NCBI RefSeq assembly: GCF_037055325.1
Contig: NZ_CP146373.1
Location: 868,001-932,000, forward strand
DNA: 64,000 nucleotides
Source of the DNA: Arachnia propionica
GTDB taxonomy: Bacteria; Actinomycetota; Actinomycetes; Propionibacteriales; Propionibacteriaceae
Reading direction: 5' to 3'
The notes under the pieces were generated by a model. That model had not been told where the DNA came from and made no database searches. It saw nothing but the letters and a program-made list of their open reading frames with translations. The first letter of the stretch is position 1. The number at the start of each line of letters is the position of its first letter. Position numbers and translations under genes: made by a program. Shown here one piece after another: positions 52,261 through 61,579 of the stretch.

Positions 52261-54120
52261 GTGAAACGACACGGACTGCAGGGACTACTGGCGCTGATCA
52301 TCATCCTGTTGACCGCTTTCCTGGCCGCCCCTCGGGCGTGGGCCGACGAATCGGCTCCGATCAACCACTGGAACGTGGACGTCGACCTGTCTCGGGAGGG
52401 GGTGGCGCATGTGAACGCCGAACTCGAGATGGACTTCTCCGACACCCGAGGGCGAGGCCCGGTTTTCGTCCTGCCTACCCGGCAACCGGGCGGAGAGGAT
52501 GGCCAGTTCTACCGCTACAAGATCTCCGGCATCCAGGTCAGCTCCTCCACAGCCCCGGACCAGACCCAGACCACCGAGGACAAGGAAGGCAACATCCAGG
52601 TTCGGGTCGGCGACGCGTCCCGATATCTCCATGAGAAACACACCTATCAGATCAGCTATACCGTGACCGGATTGATCGCTCCCGACCATCCGAAGAGCCA
52701 CCTCGACGAGTTCAACTGGAACGTCATCGGCAACTGGCGGGGCAAAATCAACAATCTCACGGTGAAGGTCACCGGTCCCGAGAACATCTCAAAGACAGCC
52801 TGCTGGACTGGAAGCAACTACACGCAGTCCTGCGCATCCAACCGCAGCGGGAAAACAGCCACCTACCGCCTGCCCTCGATCAATCCCGGAACACCCGTTC
52901 AGGTAGTGGCGGGATTCTCTGCGGGTACCTTCCCCGGGGTGAAGCAAGATGTGGAATACCGGCGAACCCTCGGCAACTCTTTCTCCTTGACTCCGATCAC
53001 GGGGGCAGCGACGCTGGTGACGACCGCTGGGGCTGCTTTCGCCATCGTCAAGTTCCGCAACCGGTACGCACGGGACGAGGCCTACCTCGGCGTGACCCCT
53101 GGTTTGAGCCCACGCGCCGGTCAAAAAGAACACATCGGTTTTCTCCCGGAAGACCTGAACATCGCGGTCCAATTCCATCCCCCAAAGAACGCCACCCCGG
53201 GTGAGATCGGCACCCTGATAGACGCGAATGCCGACTTCATTGATGTCTCCGCCTCGATCATCGACCTTGCTGTTCGCGGCTATTTGGTGATCACCGCCCA
53301 GAAGGACGGAGATCACCTGCTCACTCGAACCAAGAAGAACCAGGAGGAACTCGCCGACTACGAGAAGAAGCTGCTGTCAAAGCTCTTCCAGTCGGGCGAT
53401 AAGGTCGCACTGAAGGAGCTTGGCGACGAGAAATACGACGGCCTGGATTCCGAGATCCGGGATATGCTCTATCTGCGGGTAGCGGAACTCGGTTGGTTTC
53501 GTGAAAGCCCGAGTTCCATGCGCTGGACCGGGAAAGCCATCGGCTTTTTCACCATCGTCATGGGAAGCTTGCTCTCTGGAGTCTTCGGGTACGGTCTCGG
53601 GTGGGGCTTAGTGTTCCTTCCCGTCGTGGCGGTCGGTATCGCGGTGCTCATGATGTCCGGCAAGTTCGGGAAACGCACGGCCAAAGGATCAGCTGCCCTG
53701 GTCCAGGCACGTGGTTTCGAACTCTATCTGCGCACCGCTGAAGCGGATAAATTGCGTTTCGAGGAAGGCATTGACATTTTCAGCCGCTATCTTCCCTACG
53801 CCATGATCTTCGGCGTGGCGCAGCGGTGGACAGAACTGTTCGCCCAGCTCAAACAGACGAACCGTTTCGAGGCCGACACGTCTTGGTATCGAGGGGTCAA
53901 TCTCCATACCTCGAACAACGCTTTTTACACCAGGTTCAACAATTTCTGCTACGACTTCTCCGATGCCATGGTCACGGCCCATGAAGCAGCAAGAGCGAGC
54001 AGCTACAGTTCGAGTTCCTTCTCCTCATCCAGCTACACCTCCTCCGGATCCTCGGGAGGTTCCGGTTTTTCAGGTGGCGGCGGGTTCTCTGGAGGCGGTT
54101 TCAGCGGCGGATCGTGGTAA
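52261..54120 (+). CDS. DUF2207 membrane protein, second of three
   Basis: A 619-residue paralogue with the same architecture: signal peptide to about 29, DUF2207 ectodomain, helix near 255-275, cytoplasmic domain with IIDLAVRGYLVI, two helices near 425-475, SRYLPYAMIFGVAQRWTELFAQL, and a Ser-rich then Gly-rich tail ending GGSW. It is the most divergent of the three. The GTG at 52261 has GGAAAGGA about 10 nt upstream and lies 19 bp after the first gene, so it is translated from the same mRNA through a ribosome-binding site. Confidence 0.85.
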   Translation: MKRHGLQGLLALIIILLTAFLAAPRAWADESAPINHWNVDVDLSREGVAHVNAELEMDFSDTRGRGPVFVLPTRQPGGEDGQFYRYKISGIQVSSSTAPDQTQTTEDKEGNIQVRVGDASRYLHEKHTYQISYTVTGLIAPDHPKSHLDEFNWNVIGNWRGKINNLTVKVTGPENISKTACWTGSNYTQSCASNRSGKTATYRLPSINPGTPVQVVAGFSAGTFPGVKQDVEYRRTLGNSFSLTPITGAATLVTTAGAAFAIVKFRNRYARDEAYLGVTPGLSPRAGQKEHIGFLPEDLNIAVQFHPPKNATPGEIGTLIDANADFIDVSASIIDLAVRGYLVITAQKDGDHLLTRTKKNQEELADYEKKLLSKLFQSGDKVALKELGDEKYDGLDSEIRDMLYLRVAELGWFRESPSSMRWTGKAIGFFTIVMGSLLSGVFGYGLGWGLVFLPVVAVGIAVLMMSGKFGKRTAKGSAALVQARGFELYLRTAEADKLRFEEGIDIFSRYLPYAMIFGVAQRWTELFAQLKQTNRFEADTSWYRGVNLHTSNNAFYTRFNNFCYDFSDAMVTAHEAARASSYSSSSFSSSSYTSSGSSGGSGFSGGGGFSGGGFSGGSW

Positions 54121-54206
54121 AGGAAACCGATCCGCGGATCCGGCCCCCGGGGGTCGGCGCGTTCCACCGGGATGCAGGCCGCTCCCCATCCGCCTTTGTG
54201 AGGTTC

Positions 54207-54219
54207 TACTCTGGGCACC
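54207..54219 (+). promoter_or_regulatory. leaderless promoter -10 for the third DUF2207 gene
   Basis: TACTCT at 54207-54212, a 7-nt spacer, then ATG at 54220. The third paralogue therefore has its own promoter inside the cluster. Confidence 0.5.
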
Positions 54220-56094
54220 ATGCGCAGATTGTCCACAGGGCTGTTCGTCGCCATCATCGTGATGCTCGGCGGGTTGGCAAACAGCCCGCAAGCACGCGCG
54301 GACGACGCGGCTCCCGTCAATTGGTGGCGAACCACCGTCAAGCTCACCAGTGACGGGATGGCTCAGGTTGAGCACGAGTTCGAGATGGATTTCTCCAGGG
54401 TCGAAGGTCACGGACCCGTCATTGCACTACCTACGCGGCAACGAACCAAGAACGAGGATGAGTGGCTGAATTACGGAATCTCCAACATCCGCACGAGCTC
54501 ACCCAGCAGCGCCCGGTCCGACACGAAAGTCATCGAGCAGAAAGAATACGGTACCATTTCTATCCAAGTGGGAAGCAATGGCGTCACGTATTCCACCCCG
54601 CAGACCTATAGAATCGGTTTTTACATAACCGGAGCGATCTCTCCCACCAATACCGAGAGTGGACTGGATGAATTCAACTGGAATCCGATCTCCCCCGGCA
54701 CCAAATCAGAGATTGCAGACTTTCAAGCAACAATTACCGGCCCTGCAGATGTCTCGCAGGCTTCCTGCTGGCACACCAAGGAAATGAAAACCCCCTGCGA
54801 TTCCGAGCTCAACGGTTCCAGCGCCTCCTACACCGTGGGCAGAATCCCAGCCGGAAACCCGGTCCAGGTGGCTGCTGGTTTCCCTGCCGGCACCTTCCCC
54901 GGGGTCACCCAGAACATCACGAAAAACCCAAAACCCCTCACCGGCGCGTATTCCTTGTCCCTCACTTCCGGGATCGCCATCGCTGTATTAGGCATGGGGG
55001 CAGTGGCAGGTTTGATCCTGATATGGCACCGGAGGACCCGTGACGAGGTGTTTCTCGGCCTTGCCCCCGGGCTGACGCCAACCACCGGGGCAACTGCCGC
55101 AGTGGGTAAGCGCCGGGGCAGGACGAACGTGACCGTCGCCTTCCAGCCACCCTCGGGCACCCGTCCCGGGGAGATCGGCACCCTGATGGACACCACCGCC
55201 GACTCCGTGAACATCTCCGCAACCATCATCGACCTGGCTGTCCGCGGATACCTCACCCTGGCCCCACTCCCCAACGGTGATCACCTATTGGCCCGTCGCC
55301 CCAGTCAGGACACAAAAGCGCTGGCCACCTACGAGTGGCAGCTTCTGTGCAGCATCTTCAGCGCAGGCGACGAGGTCACTCTCACACAATTACGTGACGA
55401 AAGGTACGGACAGCTACAGCGAAGATTCCGTGATGAACTCTACGACCAGACGGTCTCACTCGGCTGGTTTCACGGCAACTCGAGAGAAGCACGTAAAAAA
55501 GCGCACAGCATGGGGTGCACTCTCGCGATGTGCGGATTCCTGGGAAGCCTTCCGCTGGGAGTGATGATCGCTCTACTTCTCCAAGAAAAAGGCTGGGGGC
55601 TGGTTCCTCTGCCCATTGCACTGTTCGGCATCGGCTTGATCCTCCTGTCCCGCAGGTTTACAACTCGCACGGCACAAGGATCAGCAGTCCTCGAACAGGC
55701 AAAGGGTTTCGAACTGTACCTACGCACCGCAGAAAAAGATCAACTCAAATTCGAGGAGGGCACCGATATCTTCAGTCGCTACCTCCCCTATGCCATGATC
55801 TTCGGCGTCACCGAACACTGGACCAAACTATTCGCCCAACTCGGAGCAGAAGGCCGCTACCAACCCGACACCTCCTGGTACCACGGCGCAGACATCGATA
55901 ACTCAGCGAGCCTGTTCACCACCACGTTTTCCAGCTTCTCCGGTGACTTCTCACTATCGCTGTCGCAGGCCACCTCCCAGGCCACAGCGGCCGCTGTGGA
56001 AGCTCAAGCGGCCTCGAGCGGATCCTCCGGAGATTCCGGCTTCTCCGGAGGCGGAGGATTCTCCGGCGGCAGTGCCAGCGTGAGCTCATGGTGA
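54220..56094 (+). CDS. DUF2207 membrane protein, third of three
   Basis: A 624-residue paralogue, clearly closer to the first copy than to the second: both share the DDAAPVN start of the mature protein, EFEMDFS, EIGTLMDTTADSVNISATIIDLAVRG-like stretches and the tail SSGDSGFSGGGGFSGG ending SW. Parts of the gene look less GC-rich than the first copy. The signal peptide ends near residue 28. It has its own leaderless promoter and is convergent with metG. Confidence 0.85.
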   Translation: MRRLSTGLFVAIIVMLGGLANSPQARADDAAPVNWWRTTVKLTSDGMAQVEHEFEMDFSRVEGHGPVIALPTRQRTKNEDEWLNYGISNIRTSSPSSARSDTKVIEQKEYGTISIQVGSNGVTYSTPQTYRIGFYITGAISPTNTESGLDEFNWNPISPGTKSEIADFQATITGPADVSQASCWHTKEMKTPCDSELNGSSASYTVGRIPAGNPVQVAAGFPAGTFPGVTQNITKNPKPLTGAYSLSLTSGIAIAVLGMGAVAGLILIWHRRTRDEVFLGLAPGLTPTTGATAAVGKRRGRTNVTVAFQPPSGTRPGEIGTLMDTTADSVNISATIIDLAVRGYLTLAPLPNGDHLLARRPSQDTKALATYEWQLLCSIFSAGDEVTLTQLRDERYGQLQRRFRDELYDQTVSLGWFHGNSREARKKAHSMGCTLAMCGFLGSLPLGVMIALLLQEKGWGLVPLPIALFGIGLILLSRRFTTRTAQGSAVLEQAKGFELYLRTAEKDQLKFEEGTDIFSRYLPYAMIFGVTEHWTKLFAQLGAEGRYQPDTSWYHGADIDNSASLFTTTFSSFSGDFSLSLSQATSQATAAAVEAQAASSGSSGDSGFSGGGGFSGGSASVSSW

Positions 56095-56207
56095 CCGGGC
56101 CGGAAAGGCAACACACGAGCACAGGCTGCCCGGGTTGTCGGCATTGACCGCAATCCCGTCGTGGCACTGCCAGACGGATCACTTCCAGTCGGTGTGAGTT
56201 CTTTGTC

Positions 56208-57998
56208 TCACTCCTTCCGGATCGGAGCCCAGCTCGGACCCTCCGTCGCCAGCTTCTCGTCGAGTTTGCGGAACAACGGGCTGGGTTTCGCCAGCGGGGT
56301 GCCAGCGATGATGGGGCGGCGTTCCCACACCGCCTGCTGGGCCGCATAGTCGCCGGTCAGGATCGGATAGGTGACGTCGCCATCGGTGACCTCCCTGAGT
56401 TCCGGCTGGGCCGCCCACACCCCTCTGTTGCCGAGGGCCTCGAAGATGGCTTGGGCGGAGTGCGGCAGGTACGGAGTCAGCAGGGTGTTGCAGTCGGATA
56501 CCACCTGCAGCGCAACGTGCAGCACGGTGTCGCGGCGGGCCGGGTCGTCCTTCAGCTTCCAGGGTTCCTGATCGGACAGGTACTTGTTCGCCAGGGAGAC
56601 GATCCGCATCGCCTCGGTGATGCCGGCCTTGAAGCGACGGGCCGCGATGTGCTCCCCCACCGTCGCGAAGGCAGCGGCGGCAGCATCGAGCAATTCACGG
56701 TCCACATCGTTCAATTCCCCGGCATCCGGGATTGCGCCGTTGTTCTTGTGAGCCATGGAGATGGAGCGGTTGACCAGGTTGCCCCATTCGTTGGCCAACT
56801 CGAAGTTCACCCGGCGCACGAACTCCTCCCATGTGAAGTCCGTATCCTGGTTCTCGGGACCTGCCACCGCGATGAAATACCTGAGCGCATCGGGCCCGAA
56901 CTCCTTCAGGAAGTCGCCGACGAAGATGGAGGCGCCCCGGGAGCTTGAGACTTTCGAGCCACGCATAGTCATGAACTCCGAAGACACAACCTCCGTGGGA
57001 AGTTTCAGCTCCCCCAAGACGGGTCTGATCTCACCGCCGACGGCTCCCTGCCCGTTGGCTCCCAGCAGAATGCCTGGCCAGATGACGGAGTGGAAGACAA
57101 TGTTGTCCTTGCCCATGAAGTAGAAACTCTGGGCGGTTTCCTCGTTCCAGAACCGTCGCCAACCATCCGGGTCGCCGCTGCGCCTGGCCCATTCGATCGA
57201 GGCCGACAGGTAGCCGATGACCGCGTCAAACCACACGTAGATGCGCTTCATGGGCGCATCCACCCATCCTTCGAGGGGAACGGGAACCCCCCAGTCGAGG
57301 TCGCGGGTGATGGCCCTGGGACGGATCTTCTCCAGCAGGTTGTGACTGAACTTCAAGACGTTGGGCCGCCACTCCTCACGGGAGTCGAGCCATGTCGTCA
57401 GCTGCTCCGCGACCTTCGGTAGATCGAGGAAGAAATGCTCGGTCTCCACGAACCGCGGGGTTTCGCCATTGATGCGGGAAACCGGGTTGATCAGATCCGC
57501 CGGGTCGAGCTGGTTCCCGCAGTTGTCGCACTGGTCGCCGCGGGCCTCGGGGTAGTCGCAGATGGGGCAGGTGCCCTCGATGAACCGGTCGGGCAGAGTG
57601 CGCCCCGTGGACGGAGAAATGGCTCCCATCTGGGTCTGGGCGATGATGTAACCGTTGTCGTACAGCGCCGTGAACACTTCCTGCACCACCCGGTAGTGGT
57701 TGGGAGTGGTGGTGCGGGTGTACAGGTCGTAGGACAAGCCCAGCCCCTGCAGATCGGATGCGATCACCCGGTGGTATTTGTCTGCGCATTCGCGGGCCGT
57801 CAAACCTTCGGAGTCGGCCTTCACCTGGATTGCGGTGCCGTGTTCGTCCGATCCGGAGACCATCAGCACGTTGTGTCCTGCCATGCGCATGTAGCGCGCG
57901 AAAACGTCCGAGGGGACGCCGAAACCGGAGACATGACCGATGTGACGGGGGCCGTTGGCGTAGGGCCAGGCAACCGCCGCTAGAACGTCAGAACACAT
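56208..57998 (-). CDS. metG: methionyl-tRNA synthetase
   Basis: A 596-residue class I synthetase that charges tRNA-Met. HIGH (19-22, [10 protein letters not shown]) is intact, and a zinc knuckle with two CxxC pairs ([18 protein letters not shown]) is present. The KMSKS loop is replaced by KVSSS in [10 protein letters not shown]. The enzyme ends at the anticodon-binding helical bundle and lacks the C-terminal EMAP-like tRNA-binding domain. ATG 57998 follows TAGGAT by 7 nt; the frame open to 58250 overlaps the neighbouring gene and is rejected. Confidence 0.92.
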   Translation of the reverse strand: MCSDVLAAVAWPYANGPRHIGHVSGFGVPSDVFARYMRMAGHNVLMVSGSDEHGTAIQVKADSEGLTARECADKYHRVIASDLQGLGLSYDLYTRTTTPNHYRVVQEVFTALYDNGYIIAQTQMGAISPSTGRTLPDRFIEGTCPICDYPEARGDQCDNCGNQLDPADLINPVSRINGETPRFVETEHFFLDLPKVAEQLTTWLDSREEWRPNVLKFSHNLLEKIRPRAITRDLDWGVPVPLEGWVDAPMKRIYVWFDAVIGYLSASIEWARRSGDPDGWRRFWNEETAQSFYFMGKDNIVFHSVIWPGILLGANGQGAVGGEIRPVLGELKLPTEVVSSEFMTMRGSKVSSSRGASIFVGDFLKEFGPDALRYFIAVAGPENQDTDFTWEEFVRRVNFELANEWGNLVNRSISMAHKNNGAIPDAGELNDVDRELLDAAAAAFATVGEHIAARRFKAGITEAMRIVSLANKYLSDQEPWKLKDDPARRDTVLHVALQVVSDCNTLLTPYLPHSAQAIFEALGNRGVWAAQPELREVTDGDVTYPILTGDYAAQQAVWERRPIIAGTPLAKPSPLFRKLDEKLATEGPSWAPIRKE

Positions 57999-58011
57999 GG
58001 CCTGCATCCTA
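57999..58011 (-). promoter_or_regulatory. leaderless promoter -10 for metG
   Basis: Minus-strand TAGGAT at 58011-58006, a 7-nt spacer, then ATG at 57998. Confidence 0.5.
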
Positions 58012-58039
58012 TCGGGTGCTGCTCGGCCCCGTGTCCGGC

Positions 58040-58645
58040 TCAGGCCCGTGCGATGCGGAAACCTCCCCAGCCTCCCCAGGCGGCTCCAACCAGCATGAGG
58101 ATCACCCAGCAGGTCCCGACGATGAACGCAACCAGATCGAACCCGACGAACAGGGGCCACAGCACCAGATAGAACAGAGCCACCGCTGCCCCCCATCCCA
58201 GGGCAGCAACAACCGCTCCGCGCCACCCGTACCCCAGCCAGAGCGCACACCCCAGCATCAACAGGGCAACGATGGGCAGGCCATAGAACAGGAACAGCCC
58301 CTCGGAGCGACCGCCATCACCCTGTCCCGCAGTCACCCGAGCGACGCTGCCGATGATCTGCCAAAGCATCGGCAAACCGACACTCAACGCGACAAGCATC
58401 GGAAACACTCGCCGCCTGTCATGTCCCAGCGCAACGGCGAAACGTGCTCCCCATAGCCACAGCAGCGGCACCGTCGCCAAACAGACCAGGAACAACACAC
58501 CAGCTGGCTCCTGGGTGTTTTCCTGTCGGAACGTGGCGACCATTGCGACGTCTGCCAGCCACGGGACGGCGGGCCACCAGTAGCGCCATGCGAACCGCCC
58601 ACCGATGGCGGACAGCACTGCGCCGACGTCTCCGTTCATCGTCAC
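58040..58645 (-). CDS. integral membrane protein, likely partner of the ABC ATPase
   Basis: A 201-residue hydrophobic protein with about five or six membrane helices and no recognised family. It starts by a 4-bp overlap (GTGA) with the ABC ATPase stop, and it is the only membrane protein next to that ATPase, so it could be the permease part of a small ABC exporter; this is inference, since no transporter motif is seen. GTG 58645 is chosen for the overlap, with in-frame ATG 58639 also well placed behind AAAGGG. Confidence 0.6.
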   Translation of the reverse strand: MTMNGDVGAVLSAIGGRFAWRYWWPAVPWLADVAMVATFRQENTQEPAGVLFLVCLATVPLLWLWGARFAVALGHDRRRVFPMLVALSVGLPMLWQIIGSVARVTAGQGDGGRSEGLFLFYGLPIVALLMLGCALWLGYGWRGAVVAALGWGAAVALFYLVLWPLFVGFDLVAFIVGTCWVILMLVGAAWGGWGGFRIARA

Positions 58646-59508
58646 TTCCCTTTCTCAACGTCTACCTGAGCGTCACGTCTGGGGCCTATCAAGAGGTCGG
58701 CCAGTTCCCGAAGACTCACCGGTTTCCCCAACAGGTCACCCTCTGACCCTTTCTTCACCACAGCGCTGGCCCACGCTCCCTCCCGATCCAGCCGTCCAAG
58801 CCTGGGAAGTGCGTCCACCTCCACGATCGGCCCGCTCACCCGGGTGAACGAGGTGATCATTCCCCTCACCGTGTCGGCTGCTGTCACTCGCCCGCCCTCC
58901 ATGAGGGCCACGTACTGAAATAGTGGTTCGGCCTCGTCGACAAGATGCGTGGAAAGCAGCAAGGTACGGGGAAACATACGTAACTCCTCCCGCAGAACCC
59001 TCGTGAACCGCTGCCGTGCTGGTACGTCGAGGCCGTTGTAGGGCTCATCCAGCAGGGTCAGTGGGGCGCGAGCCGCCAACGCCAGACTGAGGAAAGCAGC
59101 TGTACGCTGTCCCCGGCTGAGGGCCATGGGATGACGACTCTCGGGAACATCGAACCAGGCCAGCAGCTCTTTGACGCGTTCCATGTCGAAATTCGGATGC
59201 ACCCGGGAGACATGGTGTGCGAGGTCACGCAGGCGCTGATCCCCCCCGAAGGGCCAGTGTTCCGCGGTCAGGTACACCGTTCCAGATGCCGCCTCGGGGA
59301 GCTTCCTACCGAAGACCTGTGCCTTACCGGTGTACCGGGCCTCACGGCCGGCGAGCAACCGCAACAATGTGGACTTGCCCGCTCCGTTCCGCCCGATCAG
59401 GCCTGTCACCGAACCGATGGGCGCTGACAGGTTCACCTGTTGTAACACCGCCCGTGTCCCCAATCCAACCTGCACATCCTTCAATTCGAAGGCTGCTTCA
59501 CCTTCCAC
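58642..59508 (-). CDS. ABC transporter ATP-binding protein
   Basis: A 288-residue ABC ATPase. Walker A GRNGAGKST (39-47), the signature LSRGQ near 149, Walker B LTLLDEP and the switch His in LLSTHL are intact. The signature is LSRGQ rather than LSGGQ, as in the YtrB/EcsA-like group often found with small permeases. A 70-residue C-terminal extension ends in charged residues. It overlaps the S9 peptidase gene by 11 bp and the membrane protein gene by 4 bp. Confidence 0.85.
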   Translation of the reverse strand: MEGEAAFELKDVQVGLGTRAVLQQVNLSAPIGSVTGLIGRNGAGKSTLLRLLAGREARYTGKAQVFGRKLPEAASGTVYLTAEHWPFGGDQRLRDLAHHVSRVHPNFDMERVKELLAWFDVPESRHPMALSRGQRTAAFLSLALAARAPLTLLDEPYNGLDVPARQRFTRVLREELRMFPRTLLLSTHLVDEAEPLFQYVALMEGGRVTAADTVRGMITSFTRVSGPIVEVDALPRLGRLDREGAWASAVVKKGSEGDLLGKPVSLRELADLLIGPRRDAQVDVEKGK

Positions 59509-61579
59509 GTCGTGCCTCTTTCATCCGTACCGGGAGCTGTTCGGCCCACCAGTCGAGAATTGCTTCGAATCTTTGTCTTCTGTGCCATGGTGTCCCGGAT
59601 CGTGAGAGCTCATGATTCTCACCGGGGAAAACCAACATCCTGGCGGTGACTTCATTGCGCCGCAGCGCGGTGAAGTAACGTTGCGCCTGTTCCAACGGGC
59701 ACCGCAGGTCCCGTTCGGAATGAATGACCAGTGTCGGGGTCGCAACCTGCCCGACCCTCGCCATAGGCGACTGCTGCTCAATCCTATCCGGATCGACACC
59801 AACATAGCCGTCCGAGAAAAACCATCCGATATCGCTGGTACCGATGAACGCAGCAGGATCCAAGTAACCTCGCTCAACGACGGCAGCGGTGAACCTGTCG
59901 TCATGCGAGGTGATCCACGCGGTCAGATACCCCCCGTAAGAACCTCCCATGACTCCCACTCGGTCCTCGTCCAGACTCTTGAACTGCACACACGCCCCGT
60001 CAAGAAAGGCCAGCACATCGGCCATGTCAACCACACCCATGCGTTCCTTGACCGCCCGGCCATGGGCCTGCCCGTAGGATGCGGAGCCCCGAGGGTTGCA
60101 CTGCACCACGGCATATCCCGCACGGACGTAGACCTGAGCCTCGTCGAAGAAGGCCCAGTTGAAATTCGAGAACGGGCCGCCATGAATGTTCAACAGAACC
60201 GGATGGGGGCCTCTCCCCTTGGGCACGAAAACCCAGCCATGAATGTCATTGCCGTCCTCGCCCTGCACAGTCAGTTCCCTCGGCTCCACCGGGGTCGCAG
60301 CAGCGATGAGAGGTCGTGCGAAATCAGTCAGCCGGACGAGTCTTCCCTCAGCGAGACGGGCAAGTTCCATGGGATGTGTGGCCTCGCTGACGACCGCCAC
60401 GGTCACGCCTTCACGTTCCGCAGCGGCGCTGACCACTCTCGGTCCCCTGACGAGAACATCAATCCGTCCTTCAGGGGAGATCGCTTGCAGTTCCCCGCAA
60501 CCCCGGACTCTGGCGGGGGCCATAACGGATCCCTGTCCAAAAGGCTCCAGGAAACCCCACGGAGCCTCGTAGTCGCTAGTGACCGGATCCGTGAGAATCC
60601 GGGGTTCGGTGCCGGGTTTCGCGTCAGCGTCCAGAGCAGCGATGGCCGTGGCGCGTCCAACGAAGTCGAGTCCGCTCTCGCCGAGGTGCTCCGTCAGCAG
60701 AAACAGGGTTCTGCCGTCACGGCTGAACCGGGGTCGCGACCAAGCCTGCGGCGATTCAGGACCACCAACCACGAGAACCGGCGCGCCGCCAGCAACGGGC
60801 ACTTCGTAAACCATCGTTCGAAGATCCGAGTCCTCCCCGGCATGCAGTGCAGCAGTGAAATAGACACGTTCCCCATCCGGGGTGAACTCCGGTTGGTGGC
60901 AGTCGGCTTCCATCGGGGTGAGCAGCCGTGCCCGGGGAATTCCACGCCTCCCCCCAAGCAGCGTGTTGTCCCTGGGTTCCTCCTCGGTTCCCGTTGCCGC
61001 ACGCCCCCGGGGTTCCAGCCAGGGTTCCTCATCGAGGGAGGGAACTTCCAGGAGGTAGATCCCCCGGGGACGGTCCCGGGTGTATCCGAGACCGTTGGCC
61101 TGGTACTTGTTTCCCACGATCAGCCTGGGATCCTCGCGGTCAGTGGGGACACCGTCGAGAGTCCCGTACCGCCCCTCCTCGGGCATCCTGGCAACGAAAG
61201 CCAGCTTCCTCGAGTCGCTGGACCACACGAATTCATCCACTCCAAGAGGAGCGTCCGTGATGATCCTGGGTTCCCCGCCCTCAGCGGCGACGATGGCAAG
61301 TTGCGGTTTGACATCGATGCCGCCCCGGAGGAAGGCCACCGTCTGCCCGTCAGGGCTCAGTTGTGGCGCCAGGTCCGATGTGCCCCGGGTCAGGGGCCTG
61401 GGACGTCCTCTTCCTGCCGTGGCCACGCTCCAGATTCTCCCGACGTAGTCATCGACGACGAAGGAAGGACGTCGCGCGGCAAAAACCGCCTGCTCGCCAT
61501 CGGGGCTGAGACTCGGGGATGACAGGCTGACCAGCAGGTCCAGATGGCGTGGTTTCACATCCATACCGTAAAGCTTCAT
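59498..61579 (-). CDS. S9 family (prolyl oligopeptidase-type) serine peptidase
   Basis: A 693-residue peptidase. The N-terminal half (about 10-420) is a beta-propeller with repeated SPDG motifs. The C-terminal alpha/beta-hydrolase domain has Ser547 (GGSYGG), Asp624 (HSERDLRC) and His656 (GENHELS). It is of the acylaminoacyl-peptidase/DPP type and probably cytosolic, since no signal peptide is seen. ATG 61579 overlaps the thrE stop (ATGA); ATG 61564 would remove 5 residues. It sits in an overlapping operon with thrE upstream and the ABC ATPase downstream. Confidence 0.9.
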   Translation of the reverse strand: MKLYGMDVKPRHLDLLVSLSSPSLSPDGEQAVFAARRPSFVVDDYVGRIWSVATAGRGRPRPLTRGTSDLAPQLSPDGQTVAFLRGGIDVKPQLAIVAAEGGEPRIITDAPLGVDEFVWSSDSRKLAFVARMPEEGRYGTLDGVPTDREDPRLIVGNKYQANGLGYTRDRPRGIYLLEVPSLDEEPWLEPRGRAATGTEEEPRDNTLLGGRRGIPRARLLTPMEADCHQPEFTPDGERVYFTAALHAGEDSDLRTMVYEVPVAGGAPVLVVGGPESPQAWSRPRFSRDGRTLFLLTEHLGESGLDFVGRATAIAALDADAKPGTEPRILTDPVTSDYEAPWGFLEPFGQGSVMAPARVRGCGELQAISPEGRIDVLVRGPRVVSAAAEREGVTVAVVSEATHPMELARLAEGRLVRLTDFARPLIAAATPVEPRELTVQGEDGNDIHGWVFVPKGRGPHPVLLNIHGGPFSNFNWAFFDEAQVYVRAGYAVVQCNPRGSASYGQAHGRAVKERMGVVDMADVLAFLDGACVQFKSLDEDRVGVMGGSYGGYLTAWITSHDDRFTAAVVERGYLDPAAFIGTSDIGWFFSDGYVGVDPDRIEQQSPMARVGQVATPTLVIHSERDLRCPLEQAQRYFTALRRNEVTARMLVFPGENHELSRSGTPWHRRQRFEAILDWWAEQLPVRMKEARRGR

